Positions 15,143-25,900 of a stretch of DNA of 47,429 bases are shown here, piece by piece. Position 1 is the stretch's first letter, and each line of letters opens with the position of its first letter. The stretch covers positions 1 through 47,429 of the forward strand of contig SIAJ01000040.1 in NCBI GenBank assembly GCA_009691845.1, in the 5' to 3' direction. The translations under genes and the position numbers were made by a program. The notes under the pieces were generated by a model, which saw nothing but the letters and a program-made list of their open reading frames with translations, was not told where the DNA came from and did not search any database. This DNA comes from Gemmataceae bacterium. GTDB taxonomy: Bacteria > Planctomycetota > Planctomycetia > Gemmatales > Gemmataceae.

Positions 15143-17110
15143 TCACGAATTGCCCCCTTCGTACAGAAGCACATCGTCGACCATCAACGTCGCACCTTTC
15201 GGTAGCTTGAAAATCAATTCATTCGCCGTCGCGTTTTCGCTGCTCAACGTCAACGTGGCTTCTGCCCACTGGCCCTTGGTTTCCGGCTTCCATTCGATTG
15301 GTGTTACCTTGCCGGTTCCTGAATCGCGTAGTCCGATTGCAACAGTGTCCGTGCTACTACCGTTGTACTTGAATGTCAGGCTTGTTTTCGCGGGCAGCTT
15401 GCGTGTGCCACGCAGACCGATCACCATGCTATGTTGGCCAGACTTGGCATCTTCGACCGACTGAGCGAATTTCCAATTGCGTGGCGACTTGTGCGGCACG
15501 ATCTCGAAAGTGCCCGGCCATTCCACTCCTTGCCTGCCCGTGTCGAACCAACTGGTGAAGAGCACTCGTTTCGGGAATGGCCGCTTCTCGCCGGCAGCAG
15601 CGGCCTCGTAAAGAATCATGTCGTCGATGAGCACTTCCGCCCGCGGATCGACGTAGAACTGAATGTCGTCAATCCGTTCGTCGGTCGCGAGTGCTCCACC
15701 CGTACCATCGGGCCGGCGCATTTTTGTCATGTCCACGCAACCATCGAGCCACTTGCCTTGCTCCAGTCCGGTCAGTGAAAGATAGCGGTGATAGCCATTG
15801 GTGAGCGTGTAGAGTTGCACCCGCAGCGTGTCCGTGCCCGTGAGCTTATACTTGAAGCGAAGGCGCGTGCTCGGGCCCATCGGCGGTCCGGGCACCGGAT
15901 TGAAAATCACGGCCCGATACATCGAGCCAAGTTGTCCCTGGCGATCGTCGAAGTCTTGCGTCAGCACCGCCCGGCCCGCTCGCCCTTTGGGAACGGGTAC
16001 GTCCTTCGTTTCCAGATTGCCGCACATCCACCAACGTTTTTCGATGTCGGTCTCGAAATCTTCGAAGGCGTGGATGCGCGTGGGAAAGTTGCCGGGCTCA
16101 ATCATGGTGGTGCGATTCTCTGGCGGCTTCGGAGGAGCTTCTTTGCCGAACGACCGCACACGCTCGACGTACCACTTCACGAACTCGTCTGCGTTTGACT
16201 TCGTGGCAAATCGGGCATTGGGTAAGCCCTTACTCACGGTCGTCATGCCATCGTCGTTTACACTGAGAGTCGCGAGACCCAGTGTGAGAAATCGTTCGCT
16301 GAAGGCCGCAGCCAAAGCAACGGGGTCGAACAGGATCGGCGTTTCCTTCTCCCACAATTCGTAAAGATTCTGCACTTGATACGTGAGTGGCGTACGTGCC
16401 GAGAAGAGCCGATCGCGTTGATCCTTGTCGAGCTTCACCGTGGCCGTCGCATCGAGCGGCACCACAGTCAACGGCAGCCCGGACTGGAAGACCGTCTTCG
16501 CAGCCGGGATGTCCAACTTGATGTTCCATTCCGGTTCGGGCTTCGGCTTGCCGTCGTAACCCACGCCAATCGAGCCACCCATGATGACGAATTGCTTCAC
16601 GCGTTTCGCGGCCTCCGGCTGTTCCTTGATGAAGCGAGCCACATTCGTCAGCGGGCCAAGGGCAACGATCGTCAGCCCTTCACGTCCCTTGGCGAGACGG
16701 GTCATGAGTTCAACGGCCGACTCTTTCGTCGGCGACAGCGTGCGGTTGTAAATCGCGGCCGGGTGTCGGCGATATTGAATCTGCCAGTCGATCTCGGACT
16801 TCGGCTGCGGATCGGCCCCGGCGGCAACAGGAATATCCTTCAATCCGACCTGCGTGAGGAATCGACAAACGAGCCAGGCCCGATCTTCGTCGCGATCTTT
16901 CGACAAGTGGCGAACGTACGGATCGCGCTTCTCCCCTTTGCCGACGGTGGTGACACCAACGAGTTCGACCTCAGGCGAGGCAATGGCCAGTGCCAGTGCG
17001 AACGCATCGTCAACATCGGCCCCGATGTCGGTGTCGATGAGGACAGGGCGTCTTTCGTCTGCGGCAAAGATAGGTGCGGTGAGTAGCAAGACCAAACAGG
17101 TGTAGCGCAT
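15143..17110 (-). CDS. Secreted nucleoside hydrolase with duplicated beta-rich tail
   Basis: The first half (about residues 21-330) is an inosine-uridine preferring nucleoside hydrolase: the calcium-binding motif is DTDIGADVDDAFAL (D26, D28, D32, D34, D35), followed by VALGPLTNVA and FVIMGGSIGVG. The enzyme would split N-glycosidic bonds of nucleosides. A signal peptide at 1-17 places it outside the cytoplasm. The second half (about 345-655) consists of two related beta-rich modules, the first ending EVLIDDMILYE near 497 and the second ending TLMVDDVLLYE at the C-terminus; they look like carbohydrate-binding folds. Total length is about twice that of an ordinary nucleoside hydrolase (near 310-330 residues). 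ATG 17110 starts the signal peptide directly. Confidence 0.85.
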   Translation of the reverse strand: MRYTCLVLLLTAPIFAADERRPVLIDTDIGADVDDAFALALAIASPEVELVGVTTVGKGEKRDPYVRHLSKDRDEDRAWLVCRFLTQVGLKDIPVAAGADPQPKSEIDWQIQYRRHPAAIYNRTLSPTKESAVELMTRLAKGREGLTIVALGPLTNVARFIKEQPEAAKRVKQFVIMGGSIGVGYDGKPKPEPEWNIKLDIPAAKTVFQSGLPLTVVPLDATATVKLDKDQRDRLFSARTPLTYQVQNLYELWEKETPILFDPVALAAAFSERFLTLGLATLSVNDDGMTTVSKGLPNARFATKSNADEFVKWYVERVRSFGKEAPPKPPENRTTMIEPGNFPTRIHAFEDFETDIEKRWWMCGNLETKDVPVPKGRAGRAVLTQDFDDRQGQLGSMYRAVIFNPVPGPPMGPSTRLRFKYKLTGTDTLRVQLYTLTNGYHRYLSLTGLEQGKWLDGCVDMTKMRRPDGTGGALATDERIDDIQFYVDPRAEVLIDDMILYEAAAAGEKRPFPKRVLFTSWFDTGRQGVEWPGTFEIVPHKSPRNWKFAQSVEDAKSGQHSMVIGLRGTRKLPAKTSLTFKYNGSSTDTVAIGLRDSGTGKVTPIEWKPETKGQWAEATLTLSSENATANELIFKLPKGATLMVDDVLLYEGGNS

Positions 17111-17199
17111 GATGTGTCTCGGTTTGGCGAGCCGAGCGGCGTAAGCCGCCCGATCCTGACATCATCGGGCGGCTGATGCCGCTCCGCTCGCCCTTGTGA

Positions 17200-20100
17200 T
17201 TATTTGCCAACTGCAAATCGTCGTTCAATCTTCGTCACATTCCCCTGCTTGTCGGCGATTGAGACAAGTAGCCAACCTGCTTTCACTTCCGAGATTGGTT
17301 TCGTCAGTTTCAACTCCCACACGCCTTGCGTGGTCGGCTGGAACTGTTTCGCCAAGGACTCGCCGGCTTTCACGCCGTTGATTTCAAAATCGGCAACGAC
17401 CTGCAAGCTCGCCGCGTCGAGGCCGGTGCCGTAGTCGTGCATGCCGATCACGATTCTTGAGAGTCCAGCGTTCTTGCCTGGTAACGGATACGTGACCGAG
17501 AGCGTTGGCCGTTGATCGTCGAGCATCCATCCGAAGCCGGTCTTTTCGGGATTGGCAGGATTGTAATCCAGGTCGATGGGGCAGCCGAGATCGATCCAGC
17601 GAACAATCGTCCGGCGATCTTCATCGCTGAGCGGCTTGCTCTTCTTGGCTCCGTAGGCGGGCATCATGCTGCCGACATGATCGACATCGAAGCGGCTCTT
17701 GTTCTTGCCCAGATCAACCGGCTGGCCTTTCAGCACCAGGTCGCCCGCACCAGGCTTGCTCTCGGACGGATGATCGTCGTTCGAAAAACCATCCATTCGT
17801 TGCCCAAAAATTTTCCAGACCAGCAGGCTCCGTCGCGACTGGAACTTGCGGACGTAACGTGAAGCATTCGGGCCGCCCCAGCTATCCCAGCCCGGAGGTT
17901 TGTGGCCAAACTTGCCGCGTTCGTCCATCGCCAGTCGATAGTAAGTTCCAGGGAACGTGCCGCGGTGCTCGGCGTTGATCATCTCGCCGTCGGCATCCAG
18001 ATCGAGCTTGGCGGCCGGCACTTTGCCTTCCTTGGATGTGTGACATTCGATGCAACTCTGGTTCAGGATGGGTTTCACGTCGCGCCAGTATTCGACGTTC
18101 AGGGCGCTCTTGGCGAAGCGTAAACCTGATGTGCCTTCGACGTCCCACTTGGTTTTGCTCTCGTCCCGTTTCGCGTCCGAAACGATCGGCGTCGTGTTCA
18201 CCAGATCCCAAACTTTGTAATCGTCTTTAGCTGCCAAGGTCAGCTTGAACTCGGTGGGTTTCTGGCTGTGAGCGTGGCAGCCGCCGCAATCGTTGCGGAT
18301 CTCGCCCGGTCGCAGTTGATGCCAGGTTTGCGACATGTTCAGCACCATGCCACGCTTGTCGATGGTTTGAAACGTGAATCCCAGGTCGGCGGGAATCTTG
18401 GCGAGGAAACTCGTGTCCGGGTTGCCGTCGGGATCGAGCGGTTGTTCCTTATCGATGAACTTGCGCAGCGGAATCTCGCCGAGAATTCGCAAGCGCTCAC
18501 CGGCATGGTTGAAGTACCGCCGGCCGCTATTCGCTCCCTTGCGGTCGGTGGTTGGTTCCATCGCGAGGATGCGGACTGCGTGAATGTCCGAGTTTTCGTA
18601 CAGACCCGCGTCTGCACCCTGATTGTGCCAATTCAGCGGCGAGCCGTTGCCGTGACTGGTGAACGCGTCGAGGCCTTTCCACGGATCGTTCTTGCCCGCA
18701 AACGTGGCTGTTGTGCTTTTCTCCGGAACCGAGCCGTTCGGATAGGTCTCGCGTTTGTAGAAGCTCGATGTCCCCACGAGTGCGAAGGGCGCTCCCTCCG
18801 GCAGTTGCTTGGAAAGCTTCCCATCGTTGGCGAGCCGTGGCAGGTTCGTCGGTTCGTCGCTGCCGTAGATTCGCTTGTACGGAACCACGGCTCGTGGCCA
18901 GCATTCGTTGAAGTTCGGGTCGTTTTTGATCAGCCGCATTTGGGCCGGCTCGTTCAATACTTCGCCTTTCTTGATCAGGTAGATGCCTCCGTCAAGTTGC
19001 GGCAGATACGTGTATTGATGATTCACGGGGCCAGGCGAATAGCACGTCAACAGATGATTGTCCGGTGCGCCGGCGGGATGCGTGTACTTGCCGACGGCCG
19101 GTGACTTCTTGTCGCCAGGAATCGACGGATCGGCCGGACCTTCGAAGCCCATGCTGAAGGGCGTGAGCGAGATGGAACCCGTCGGCATGAACGGCATCTT
19201 GTAATTTCGCGGCGTGCCATTGTCGTGGCGGCCATAACGCCAGGGCTTGTTCCGTGGGTCGTTCATGTTGGCGGGACCAAACGGCGCATAGCCGTCCGGC
19301 GGGCTTGGCGGCATCTTCAGGAGCGAGCCAAATCCCGAATTGTTCTGGTTGTAATACTCCTCGAAGACGATCTCGCCGTTCGTGAGTTGCGTCTGGAAGT
19401 GGAAGCCGTTGGGGGCGCCGCCCGGATCGAACGCACTGACGAGCGGAGCCCAGTTCGTGCCATCGGGGTGAATGGTCCAGATGCCCCAGAGAATGTCGGT
19501 TCGGACACCTTGCGATTCGAGCGAGCTATACATGATCCGGCCGTCCTTGAGGACGACGGGGTGCAAAGCGCCGGCCAAATTCAGGTGGCCAATCTTTTCC
19601 AAGTTCGGCGGATCCTCGCCGTCGCGGATGTCCGTTGCGGTGTCATCCATCACGAACAGTTGCAGAGCAATCGCAGGGTATCCCTTCGCGGGACGAAAGC
19701 CATCGCGGTTGCTGGTGAATGCAATTCGGCCGCCGGGCAGCGGGCACGGTCCCATGTTGTAGACGCCGTACTCGAAATGCGACTTGCCCTGCTCGTTCTT
19801 GCGAAAGTCTGCTGACCAGTTGGCGGCCCCCAGGTTGGGGGTGAATCGCTGATTCGTGAGTTTGACGATCTTCCTGGACTTCACGTTGATCTTGTAGATG
19901 TCCGCCCCCTGTTTCGGCGGGTTCCACTGGCTCGCTTTGCGGAGTTCGTGAATGTGTGCGTAGTAAACCCATTGGCCATCGAACGAGACCATCGGGTCGG
20001 TCACGGAACCATCGCCGCCTTCCACGAGCAACTCTTCCTTGCCATCGGGATGGAGCAGCATCAGATCGGCACCAGGCTCCATGGTCACGGGCGAGGAGAA

Positions 20101-20310
20101 GTCCGTGAAAAAGCGTTTGTGAATCTTGTCCCCCGCCCGTTGCGCACGGACGTAGACGATGTCGTAATCGAGCTTAATGTCCTTGTCGGTGGAGATGTGC
20201 GGCACGGTCACATCAATCGGATTGAGAAATTTCTCTTGCTTCTTCTCTTGAGCCATTACCAACGTGAGAGGCAACAGAAGCAAGGCGGGGAGAATTTGGA
20301 CGACTCGCAT
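17200..20310 (-). CDS. HzsA-related dihaem beta-propeller protein
   Basis: The 1036-residue protein has a signal peptide (about 1-21), a long N-terminal part with TolB/WD-like segments such as DIYKINVKSRKIVKLTNQ, GGRIAFTSNRDGFRP and DGRIMYSSLESQG, and two c-type haem motifs: CGGCH near 675 and CIECH near 752. The order propeller then haems resembles the HzsA (hydrazine synthase alpha)-related proteins that occur widely in planctomycetes not known to perform anammox. Hydrazine synthesis is not implied. The short C-terminal part is beta-rich. The start at ATG 20310 (MRVVQILPALLLLPL) has GAGGG 7 bases upstream; an earlier start at 20451 would add residues without a signal. The gene ends 89 bases before the nucleoside hydrolase start on the same strand. 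Confidence 0.7.
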   Translation of the reverse strand: MRVVQILPALLLLPLTLVMAQEKKQEKFLNPIDVTVPHISTDKDIKLDYDIVYVRAQRAGDKIHKRFFTDFSSPVTMEPGADLMLLHPDGKEELLVEGGDGSVTDPMVSFDGQWVYYAHIHELRKASQWNPPKQGADIYKINVKSRKIVKLTNQRFTPNLGAANWSADFRKNEQGKSHFEYGVYNMGPCPLPGGRIAFTSNRDGFRPAKGYPAIALQLFVMDDTATDIRDGEDPPNLEKIGHLNLAGALHPVVLKDGRIMYSSLESQGVRTDILWGIWTIHPDGTNWAPLVSAFDPGGAPNGFHFQTQLTNGEIVFEEYYNQNNSGFGSLLKMPPSPPDGYAPFGPANMNDPRNKPWRYGRHDNGTPRNYKMPFMPTGSISLTPFSMGFEGPADPSIPGDKKSPAVGKYTHPAGAPDNHLLTCYSPGPVNHQYTYLPQLDGGIYLIKKGEVLNEPAQMRLIKNDPNFNECWPRAVVPYKRIYGSDEPTNLPRLANDGKLSKQLPEGAPFALVGTSSFYKRETYPNGSVPEKSTTATFAGKNDPWKGLDAFTSHGNGSPLNWHNQGADAGLYENSDIHAVRILAMEPTTDRKGANSGRRYFNHAGERLRILGEIPLRKFIDKEQPLDPDGNPDTSFLAKIPADLGFTFQTIDKRGMVLNMSQTWHQLRPGEIRNDCGGCHAHSQKPTEFKLTLAAKDDYKVWDLVNTTPIVSDAKRDESKTKWDVEGTSGLRFAKSALNVEYWRDVKPILNQSCIECHTSKEGKVPAAKLDLDADGEMINAEHRGTFPGTYYRLAMDERGKFGHKPPGWDSWGGPNASRYVRKFQSRRSLLVWKIFGQRMDGFSNDDHPSESKPGAGDLVLKGQPVDLGKNKSRFDVDHVGSMMPAYGAKKSKPLSDEDRRTIVRWIDLGCPIDLDYNPANPEKTGFGWMLDDQRPTLSVTYPLPGKNAGLSRIVIGMHDYGTGLDAASLQVVADFEINGVKAGESLAKQFQPTTQGVWELKLTKPISEVKAGWLLVSIADKQGNVTKIERRFAVGK

Positions 20311-20689
20311 GAGACTGCCCTCAAACGGGGTGCGGTGTGGAAGTGGACTCTGGCGGGTGATGGAAGGATACCCGAGTATGGCCGTGATCGCAATAGTCTG
20401 CCTTAGATTTGCAAAATGGTCTCCCGGTGGTCTGCGTTTCGCACCGACCACCGGTTGCGAAAAGCCCCTACGATCGACCCCGAAAGGGGTCGCAGAGAGC
20501 CCTTGCCCCGCATTTGGTCACTTGTCGTTCCTCGCTTCCCGAGCAGGCCACGCCCCCGCTCCTTCTCGTCCTTCCGCCTGAGACCCAGCGCTCTACCAAG
20601 ACGCCTGTGGAGCCGTAAAATAGCACCTGGGTTGAATTCCCTGGGGGCCGAAACCCTCTCCCTTAATCTCTGACCACTCCGTTCTCGAC
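20311..20689. repeat. Intergenic region with two palindromes
   Basis: This 379-base gap between divergent genes has no credible coding sequence. It holds CCGGTGGTC (20424-20432) paired with GACCACCGG (20446-20454), and the hairpin CGACCCCGAAAGGGGTCG at 20475-20492. The remaining DNA must carry the promoters of the HzsA-related gene and of the DAHP synthase pair, but I could not pick boxes with confidence. Confidence 0.65.
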
Positions 20690-21706
20690 ATGATCCTTGT
20701 TATCAAGCCCGATGCGACTGCCGAACAAATCGATCACGTCATCCAGCGAATCGAGGAGCTTGGCTTCAAATCTCACGTCAGCCGGGGCGAGCAACGGACC
20801 ATAATCGGCGTCATCGGCGACGAGCGCAAACCGCAAGCCGAGACACTGGCGGCGATTCCAGGCGTCGAACAGGTTCATCACATTCTGAAGCCGTTCAAGC
20901 TGGCAAGCCGTGAGTTTCAGAAGCACGATTCCATCGTGAAAGTCGGCAAGATCCGCATCGGCGGCGGGCACTTGGCCGTGGTCGCTGGCCCGTGTGCAGT
21001 GGAGAGCCTCGATGGGCTGAATCGCATTGCCGTCCATGTGAAAAAGGCCGGTGCGAACATCCTGCGTGGCGGGGCCTTCAAACCACGTACAAGCCCCTAT
21101 GCCTATCAAGGCATGGGCGAAGAAGGCTTAAGAATTCTCCGCGATGTGGGCGACAAGCACGACATGCCGGTCGTCACGGAAGTGATGGACCCGCGGCAGG
21201 TCGCACTCGTGGAGAAGTGGGCCGACATGTTCCAGGTCGGGGCCCGCAACATGCAGAACTTCGACTTGCTGAAAGAAATCGGCCAGACGCGCAAGCCCGT
21301 GTTGTTAAAGCGCGGCATGAGCGCGACCGTTAAAGACCTCCTCATGTCTGCGGAATACGTTCTCGCGGGGGGCAACACGAACGTGGTTCTCTGCGAGCGC
21401 GGGGTGCGGAGCTTCGAGGATTCGACGCGCAACATGCTCGATATGAGTGCCGTGCCGAACGTGAAAGGGCAAAGCCATTTGCCGATCATCGTCGATCCGA
21501 GCCACGCGACCGGGCGACCCGATTTGATTCCGAGCATGACGAAGGCCGCGATCGCGGCCGGTGCCGATGGCGTTCACGTCGAAGTTCACGATTGCCCGGA
21601 GAAGGCCCTTTCCGATGGTCCCCAGGCCTTGCTCCCCGATCAGTTCGCCAGGTTGATGGAAGACGTACGCAAGTTGGCCGCGGCTGTCGGTTCAACGGTC
21701 GACTGA
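20690..21706 (+). CDS. aroF: DAHP synthase (type I beta), copy 1
   Basis: The 338-residue enzyme condenses phosphoenolpyruvate and erythrose 4-phosphate, the first step of the shikimate pathway. An N-terminal ferredoxin-like regulatory domain (about 1-70) precedes the barrel, as in type I beta enzymes such as that of Thermotoga, where it serves feedback inhibition. Catalytic landmarks are C102 in [18 protein letters not shown], the lysine in [21 protein letters not shown] and [16 protein letters not shown] second copy follows 9 bases downstream, so both are certainly one operon. The barrels are very similar, while the regulatory domains differ more. Expression signals upstream are not clear. 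Confidence 0.93.
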   Translation: MILVIKPDATAEQIDHVIQRIEELGFKSHVSRGEQRTIIGVIGDERKPQAETLAAIPGVEQVHHILKPFKLASREFQKHDSIVKVGKIRIGGGHLAVVAGPCAVESLDGLNRIAVHVKKAGANILRGGAFKPRTSPYAYQGMGEEGLRILRDVGDKHDMPVVTEVMDPRQVALVEKWADMFQVGARNMQNFDLLKEIGQTRKPVLLKRGMSATVKDLLMSAEYVLAGGNTNVVLCERGVRSFEDSTRNMLDMSAVPNVKGQSHLPIIVDPSHATGRPDLIPSMTKAAIAAGADGVHVEVHDCPEKALSDGPQALLPDQFARLMEDVRKLAAAVGSTVD

Positions 21707-21715
21707 AAGAGACCC

Positions 21716-22735
21716 ATGATCGTCGTTCTCAAAACCGAAGCCACCAAACCGCAAATCGATCACGCGATCGAACGAGTACAGGAACTTGGCTTCGAGCCAC
21801 GTGTGATCACGGGTGCATTCCGGACAATCATCGCACTCATTGGCGATGATAATTCGCCTGGTGTCGAGAAGTTGGATGCCATTCCAGGCGTCGAGCATGT
21901 GCATCGCATTTTGAAGCCCTTCAAGCTGGCCAGCCGTGAGTTTCACAAGGAAGACACGATTGTGCCGATCGGCAAAGTCCGCATCGGCGGCGGGCATCTC
22001 GCCATGATTGCCGGGCCCTGTGCGGTCGAAAGTTTCGCGGGACTCGATCAGATTGCCGGGTTCGTGAAGAAAGCCGGAGCAAACATCCTGCGTGGTGGAG
22101 CCTTCAAGCCACGAACCTCGCCGTACGCGTTTCAGGGCATGGGTGAAGACGGGCTGAAAATCCTACGCGACGTCGGCGACAAACACGACATGCCGGTGGT
22201 TACGGAGGTAATGGACACCCGACAGGTCGCGCTCGTCGCAAAGTGGGCCGACATGTTTCAGATTGGTGCCCGCAACATGCAGAACTTCGACCTGCTGAAG
22301 GAAGTCGGCCAGGCCCGCAAGCCGGTGCTGTTAAAACGCGGCATGAGCGCGACGGTCAAGGATCTGCTGATGTCGGCCGAGTATGTGCTGGCCGAGGGCA
22401 ATCCCTGGGTCGTGTTGTGCGAACGCGGCGTGCGAAGTTTCGAGGATTCGACCCGAAATACGCTCGATTTGAGTGCCATTCCCAACGTGAAGGGGCAAAG
22501 TCATCTCCCCATCATCGCCGACCCGAGTCATGCGACAGGCCGCCCCGATCTGATTCCCAGCATGGCGATGGCCGCCGTGGCCGCGAAGGCCGACGGCGTG
22601 CATATCGAAGTCCACGATTGCCCGGAGAAGGCTCTCTCCGATGGTCCGCAAGCCTTGCTGCCGGATCAGTATGCATCACTCATGGCCGATCTGCGCAAAC
22701 TCGCGGAACTTTTGGGTCGGACAATTGACCGCTAA
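21716..22735 (+). CDS. aroF: DAHP synthase (type I beta), copy 2
   Basis: The 339-residue paralogue of the preceding gene has the same layout: ferredoxin-like N-terminal domain, then the barrel with C102 in [28 protein letters not shown] and [11 protein letters not shown]. All the active-site motifs are kept, so it should be a functional enzyme. Differences cluster in the first 70 residues (for example [16 protein letters not shown] against [16 protein letters not shown]), the region that binds the feedback amino acid in relatives. This suggests that the copies may respond to different end products, which is an inference. A T-rich stretch (22755-22761) follows its stop. Confidence 0.93.
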   Translation: MIVVLKTEATKPQIDHAIERVQELGFEPRVITGAFRTIIALIGDDNSPGVEKLDAIPGVEHVHRILKPFKLASREFHKEDTIVPIGKVRIGGGHLAMIAGPCAVESFAGLDQIAGFVKKAGANILRGGAFKPRTSPYAFQGMGEDGLKILRDVGDKHDMPVVTEVMDTRQVALVAKWADMFQIGARNMQNFDLLKEVGQARKPVLLKRGMSATVKDLLMSAEYVLAEGNPWVVLCERGVRSFEDSTRNTLDLSAIPNVKGQSHLPIIADPSHATGRPDLIPSMAMAAVAAKADGVHIEVHDCPEKALSDGPQALLPDQYASLMADLRKLAELLGRTIDR

Positions 22736-22764
22736 CGCTTTTGGCAATTTCTAATTTTTTTCAT

Positions 22765-22793
22765 TTGCGTACCGCGACTCGACCGGGTACAAA
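22765..22793 (+). promoter_or_regulatory. Possible promoter for the surface protein
   Basis: TTGCGT (22765-22770) and TACAAA (22788-22793) are 17 bases apart, 163 bases before the ATG at 22956. The boxes are only moderately close to consensus; the assignment is weak. Confidence 0.25.
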
Positions 22794-22955
22794 TAATGAG
22801 GGTTCGCGCTCGCATCGCTGTTCTCCCTTCGTCCAGCCGTTGAACGTCCGGCACTTGCTGCCGGTAATGACGATTCTCCGTGCATTCCAGCCACCGTTGC
22901 GACTGAACCCGCGCCGTACTCTCGATATTTACTCTCTCTTCAGCGAGACTCGATC

Positions 22956-25900
22956 ATGCGCTATCCTCATTCGTCTCCCATTCGACCGTCCAAAAGCCGT
23001 CAGCTCCGACTGGAATCTCTGGAGGCCCGTGAAGTACCGGCCGCTACCTTCCAGATCGCTTCCCTCACCGCTAATACCGTCGGGACTGTCACCCACGACT
23101 TCACGACTGGCGACGATCAGGGTGGGATCGCTACGACCGGATCGAAGGTGTTCGTCACCGGTGCCTTTGCCACGGGAAGTTTCGATCTCTCAGACCTGGC
23201 CAACCCAGCCTCGATCGGTGTCCGCTACGACGCATTGGCCAGCAACATCCGCACCAGGCAAGCCTACGTGCTCGGCAATGTCGATTTTGCCTCCAACATC
23301 AACCCGATCACGAGTACGGGCGGGCAGGTGACCCACCTCATCCCCCTCGATGGCGTTACCGGCTCACGGCTCACGGGGCAGGAGATCGAGTTGACTTCTT
23401 CGTTTTCCGTCGCCTCGGGGACCGGCATCTTTTCCGGATACGACCGGATCGTCGTCCACCCGTCCAATTTGGCCGTCTACGAGATTGATCTGACGCCCGG
23501 TTCGCTGGGGCAAGTGACCACCCTCAACCCACTCCTGACCACGCCGATTCATAATTCATCGGCCACCTGGGCCTACTGGGGGGTGACCGAGCACTTCGGC
23601 AATGAGGACTACCTCACTTATGTGGCGAGCGCGACTCAGATCAAGCGCACGAAGGTCCAGGACGGGTCGGTATCCCAGGTCCCCGGCGCCGTGTGGACGG
23701 ACCTTGCCGACATGGCCTCCTTCACCGTCTCCCCGTCCAACAACCGCTGGTATTTCCATCACGAAGGCCCCTCTCAGTTCGTGGCTTCCGCGGCTGGGGA
23801 CGAGGTCGTCGGTTATGCCGACGCCACCTTCCAGATCGGCGACCTGGTCGTCACCAACCTGACCGACTCTGATCCAGGAAGTCTGCGCGCCATGATCACG
23901 CTGGCGAACAGCCTGACCGGTGCACAGACGATCGGATTCCAGTCCGGGCTTAATGGAACGATCACCCTCCTCACACCGATCTCGGTCAGCGAGGCGGCCA
24001 GCCTCGACGGGCCAGGATCGGGCACGATCACCGTGACTGGCACCGGGACCAACGCACTCTTCGCGTCGGCCGGCACACCGGTCCTGAGCATGGGCGGCCT
24101 GACTCTCAGCAAGGCCGCCGTCGACGGGCTAGCCTTCGCCCTCCCTCTGGTGACGCTAGGCGACGTGGTTATCACGGCCGGGGCCGGCAACGTTTCCTTC
24201 GCGAACAACCTGACCGTATCGGCCGGCACGCTAACTGTTGTGGATGGGAACGCCGTCGATCTTGCTCCCTTGACGACCGTCAACGGAAACCTGACGGCTG
24301 CGAACGGCTATACAGTGACGGCAAACGAAGTCCTCACGGGAACTGGCAACGTGAATGGTGCCGTAACCCTGGCTGCTAACTCGAAGCTTGCCGGCAACGT
24401 GTCTGTCACCGGAAACGTTCTCGTTCAAGCAACGGGCGAAATCGAGCCGGGATTCACCAATGCCGGGACCATCACGATCGACGGCAACCTGACTGTCCAG
24501 TCGGGTGGGACCCTGGATTTCGCTTTCGATGGCCCGAATTCAGGAGATAAGTTAGTCGTGAGCGGCACCGTCGATCTTGGGACCGGAACCAATTTCAATC
24601 CCACAATCACTTATCCCGCCTCGCCGGGCCACAGTTTCACCATGATCCAGAAAGCTGGAATCGATGCCGTTACCGGGCTGCTGAATAATGTCCGAAATCG
24701 TTCAGGCTTGTCGGTCGGCGGCACTCTGGTCCAGGTGCGCTATGACGCGCTGACCGGGAACGATCTGCAATTGTTCGTCAATAGTGCTCCTGCTCTCAAC
24801 ACCGCAGTCGATACCAAATTCGATCCGATTTTGGAAGATGTCCCGCCGCTGTCGAATCCGGGTACGACAATCGACAACCTGATTGCCACGGGCAACTTGT
24901 ACGCGGACGCACAAGGCCTGCCGCGAGGAGGCGTGGCCATCACCGGATTCTCCAGTGGAAGTGGCGTATGGGAGCTTTCAACGAATGGCGGCAGTAACTG
25001 GAACTCGCTTGGCACACTCTTGCCAACATCAGCTACGTTGCTTGAAGCGGATGGTGCCGGCCGGAATCGCATTCGTTTCAGGCCAAACGGGGATTTCTTC
25101 GGCACGGCCACGGTCTCCTTCAAGGGCTGGGACACCGCCAATGGCCTCGCCGATGTCAGCATCGGCGTGGATGCTTCAATCGGCGGGGGAAACTTCGCCT
25201 ACAGCGCCGAGACGGAGACGGCACAGATTCTCGTGCTCGCGGTCAACGACAACCCCGTGGCAGTCGCGGACGCTTACTCGGTGGCGGAGGACGTTACTCT
25301 GAACGTGGCCGGTGCCGTTGGCGTCCTCGCTAACGATTCGGACATTGATGGTCCGTTGCCTTTGACGGCATCGTTGGTGAATGGCCCGGCTCACGGGAGC
25401 CTGACACTCAATTCGGATGGCTCGTTTACTTACGTTCCGGTTAACGATTTCTTCGGAGGCGATTCTTTCACCTACAAGGTGAAAGATGGTGATGCCGCCT
25501 TCAATGTCGGCACCGTTACCATCAATGTCACCAACTCGAACGACAATCCGGTCGCACGGAATGATTCCGTCACCCTGCCCGAAGACGGAGGTGCGGTGCC
25601 GATCGACGTGCTCGCGAACGACACGGCCTTGCCGGACGCGAACGAGACTCTCACGATCGCGAGCGCCACCTCCGGTTTGCATGGCACGGTCGCCATAGAT
25701 GGCAGCGGCACATTTGTCACGTACATACCGGATGTGAACTATAACGGGCCCGATTCATTCACGTATACGACCGGTGATGGGAACGGGGGCTCGGCCTCAG
25801 CCACGGTGAATGTCACTGTCACCTCGGTCAACGATCTTCCCGACGCAGTGAACGATTCAGCCACAGTAAACGAGGACGGGGGCGAACAGACAATCGACGT

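Noticed and set aside
17200..20310. Hydrazine synthase of an anammox bacterium
   Set aside because: Neither the other subunits nor any nitrogen-metabolism gene is present; only the alpha-subunit-like layout is seen.
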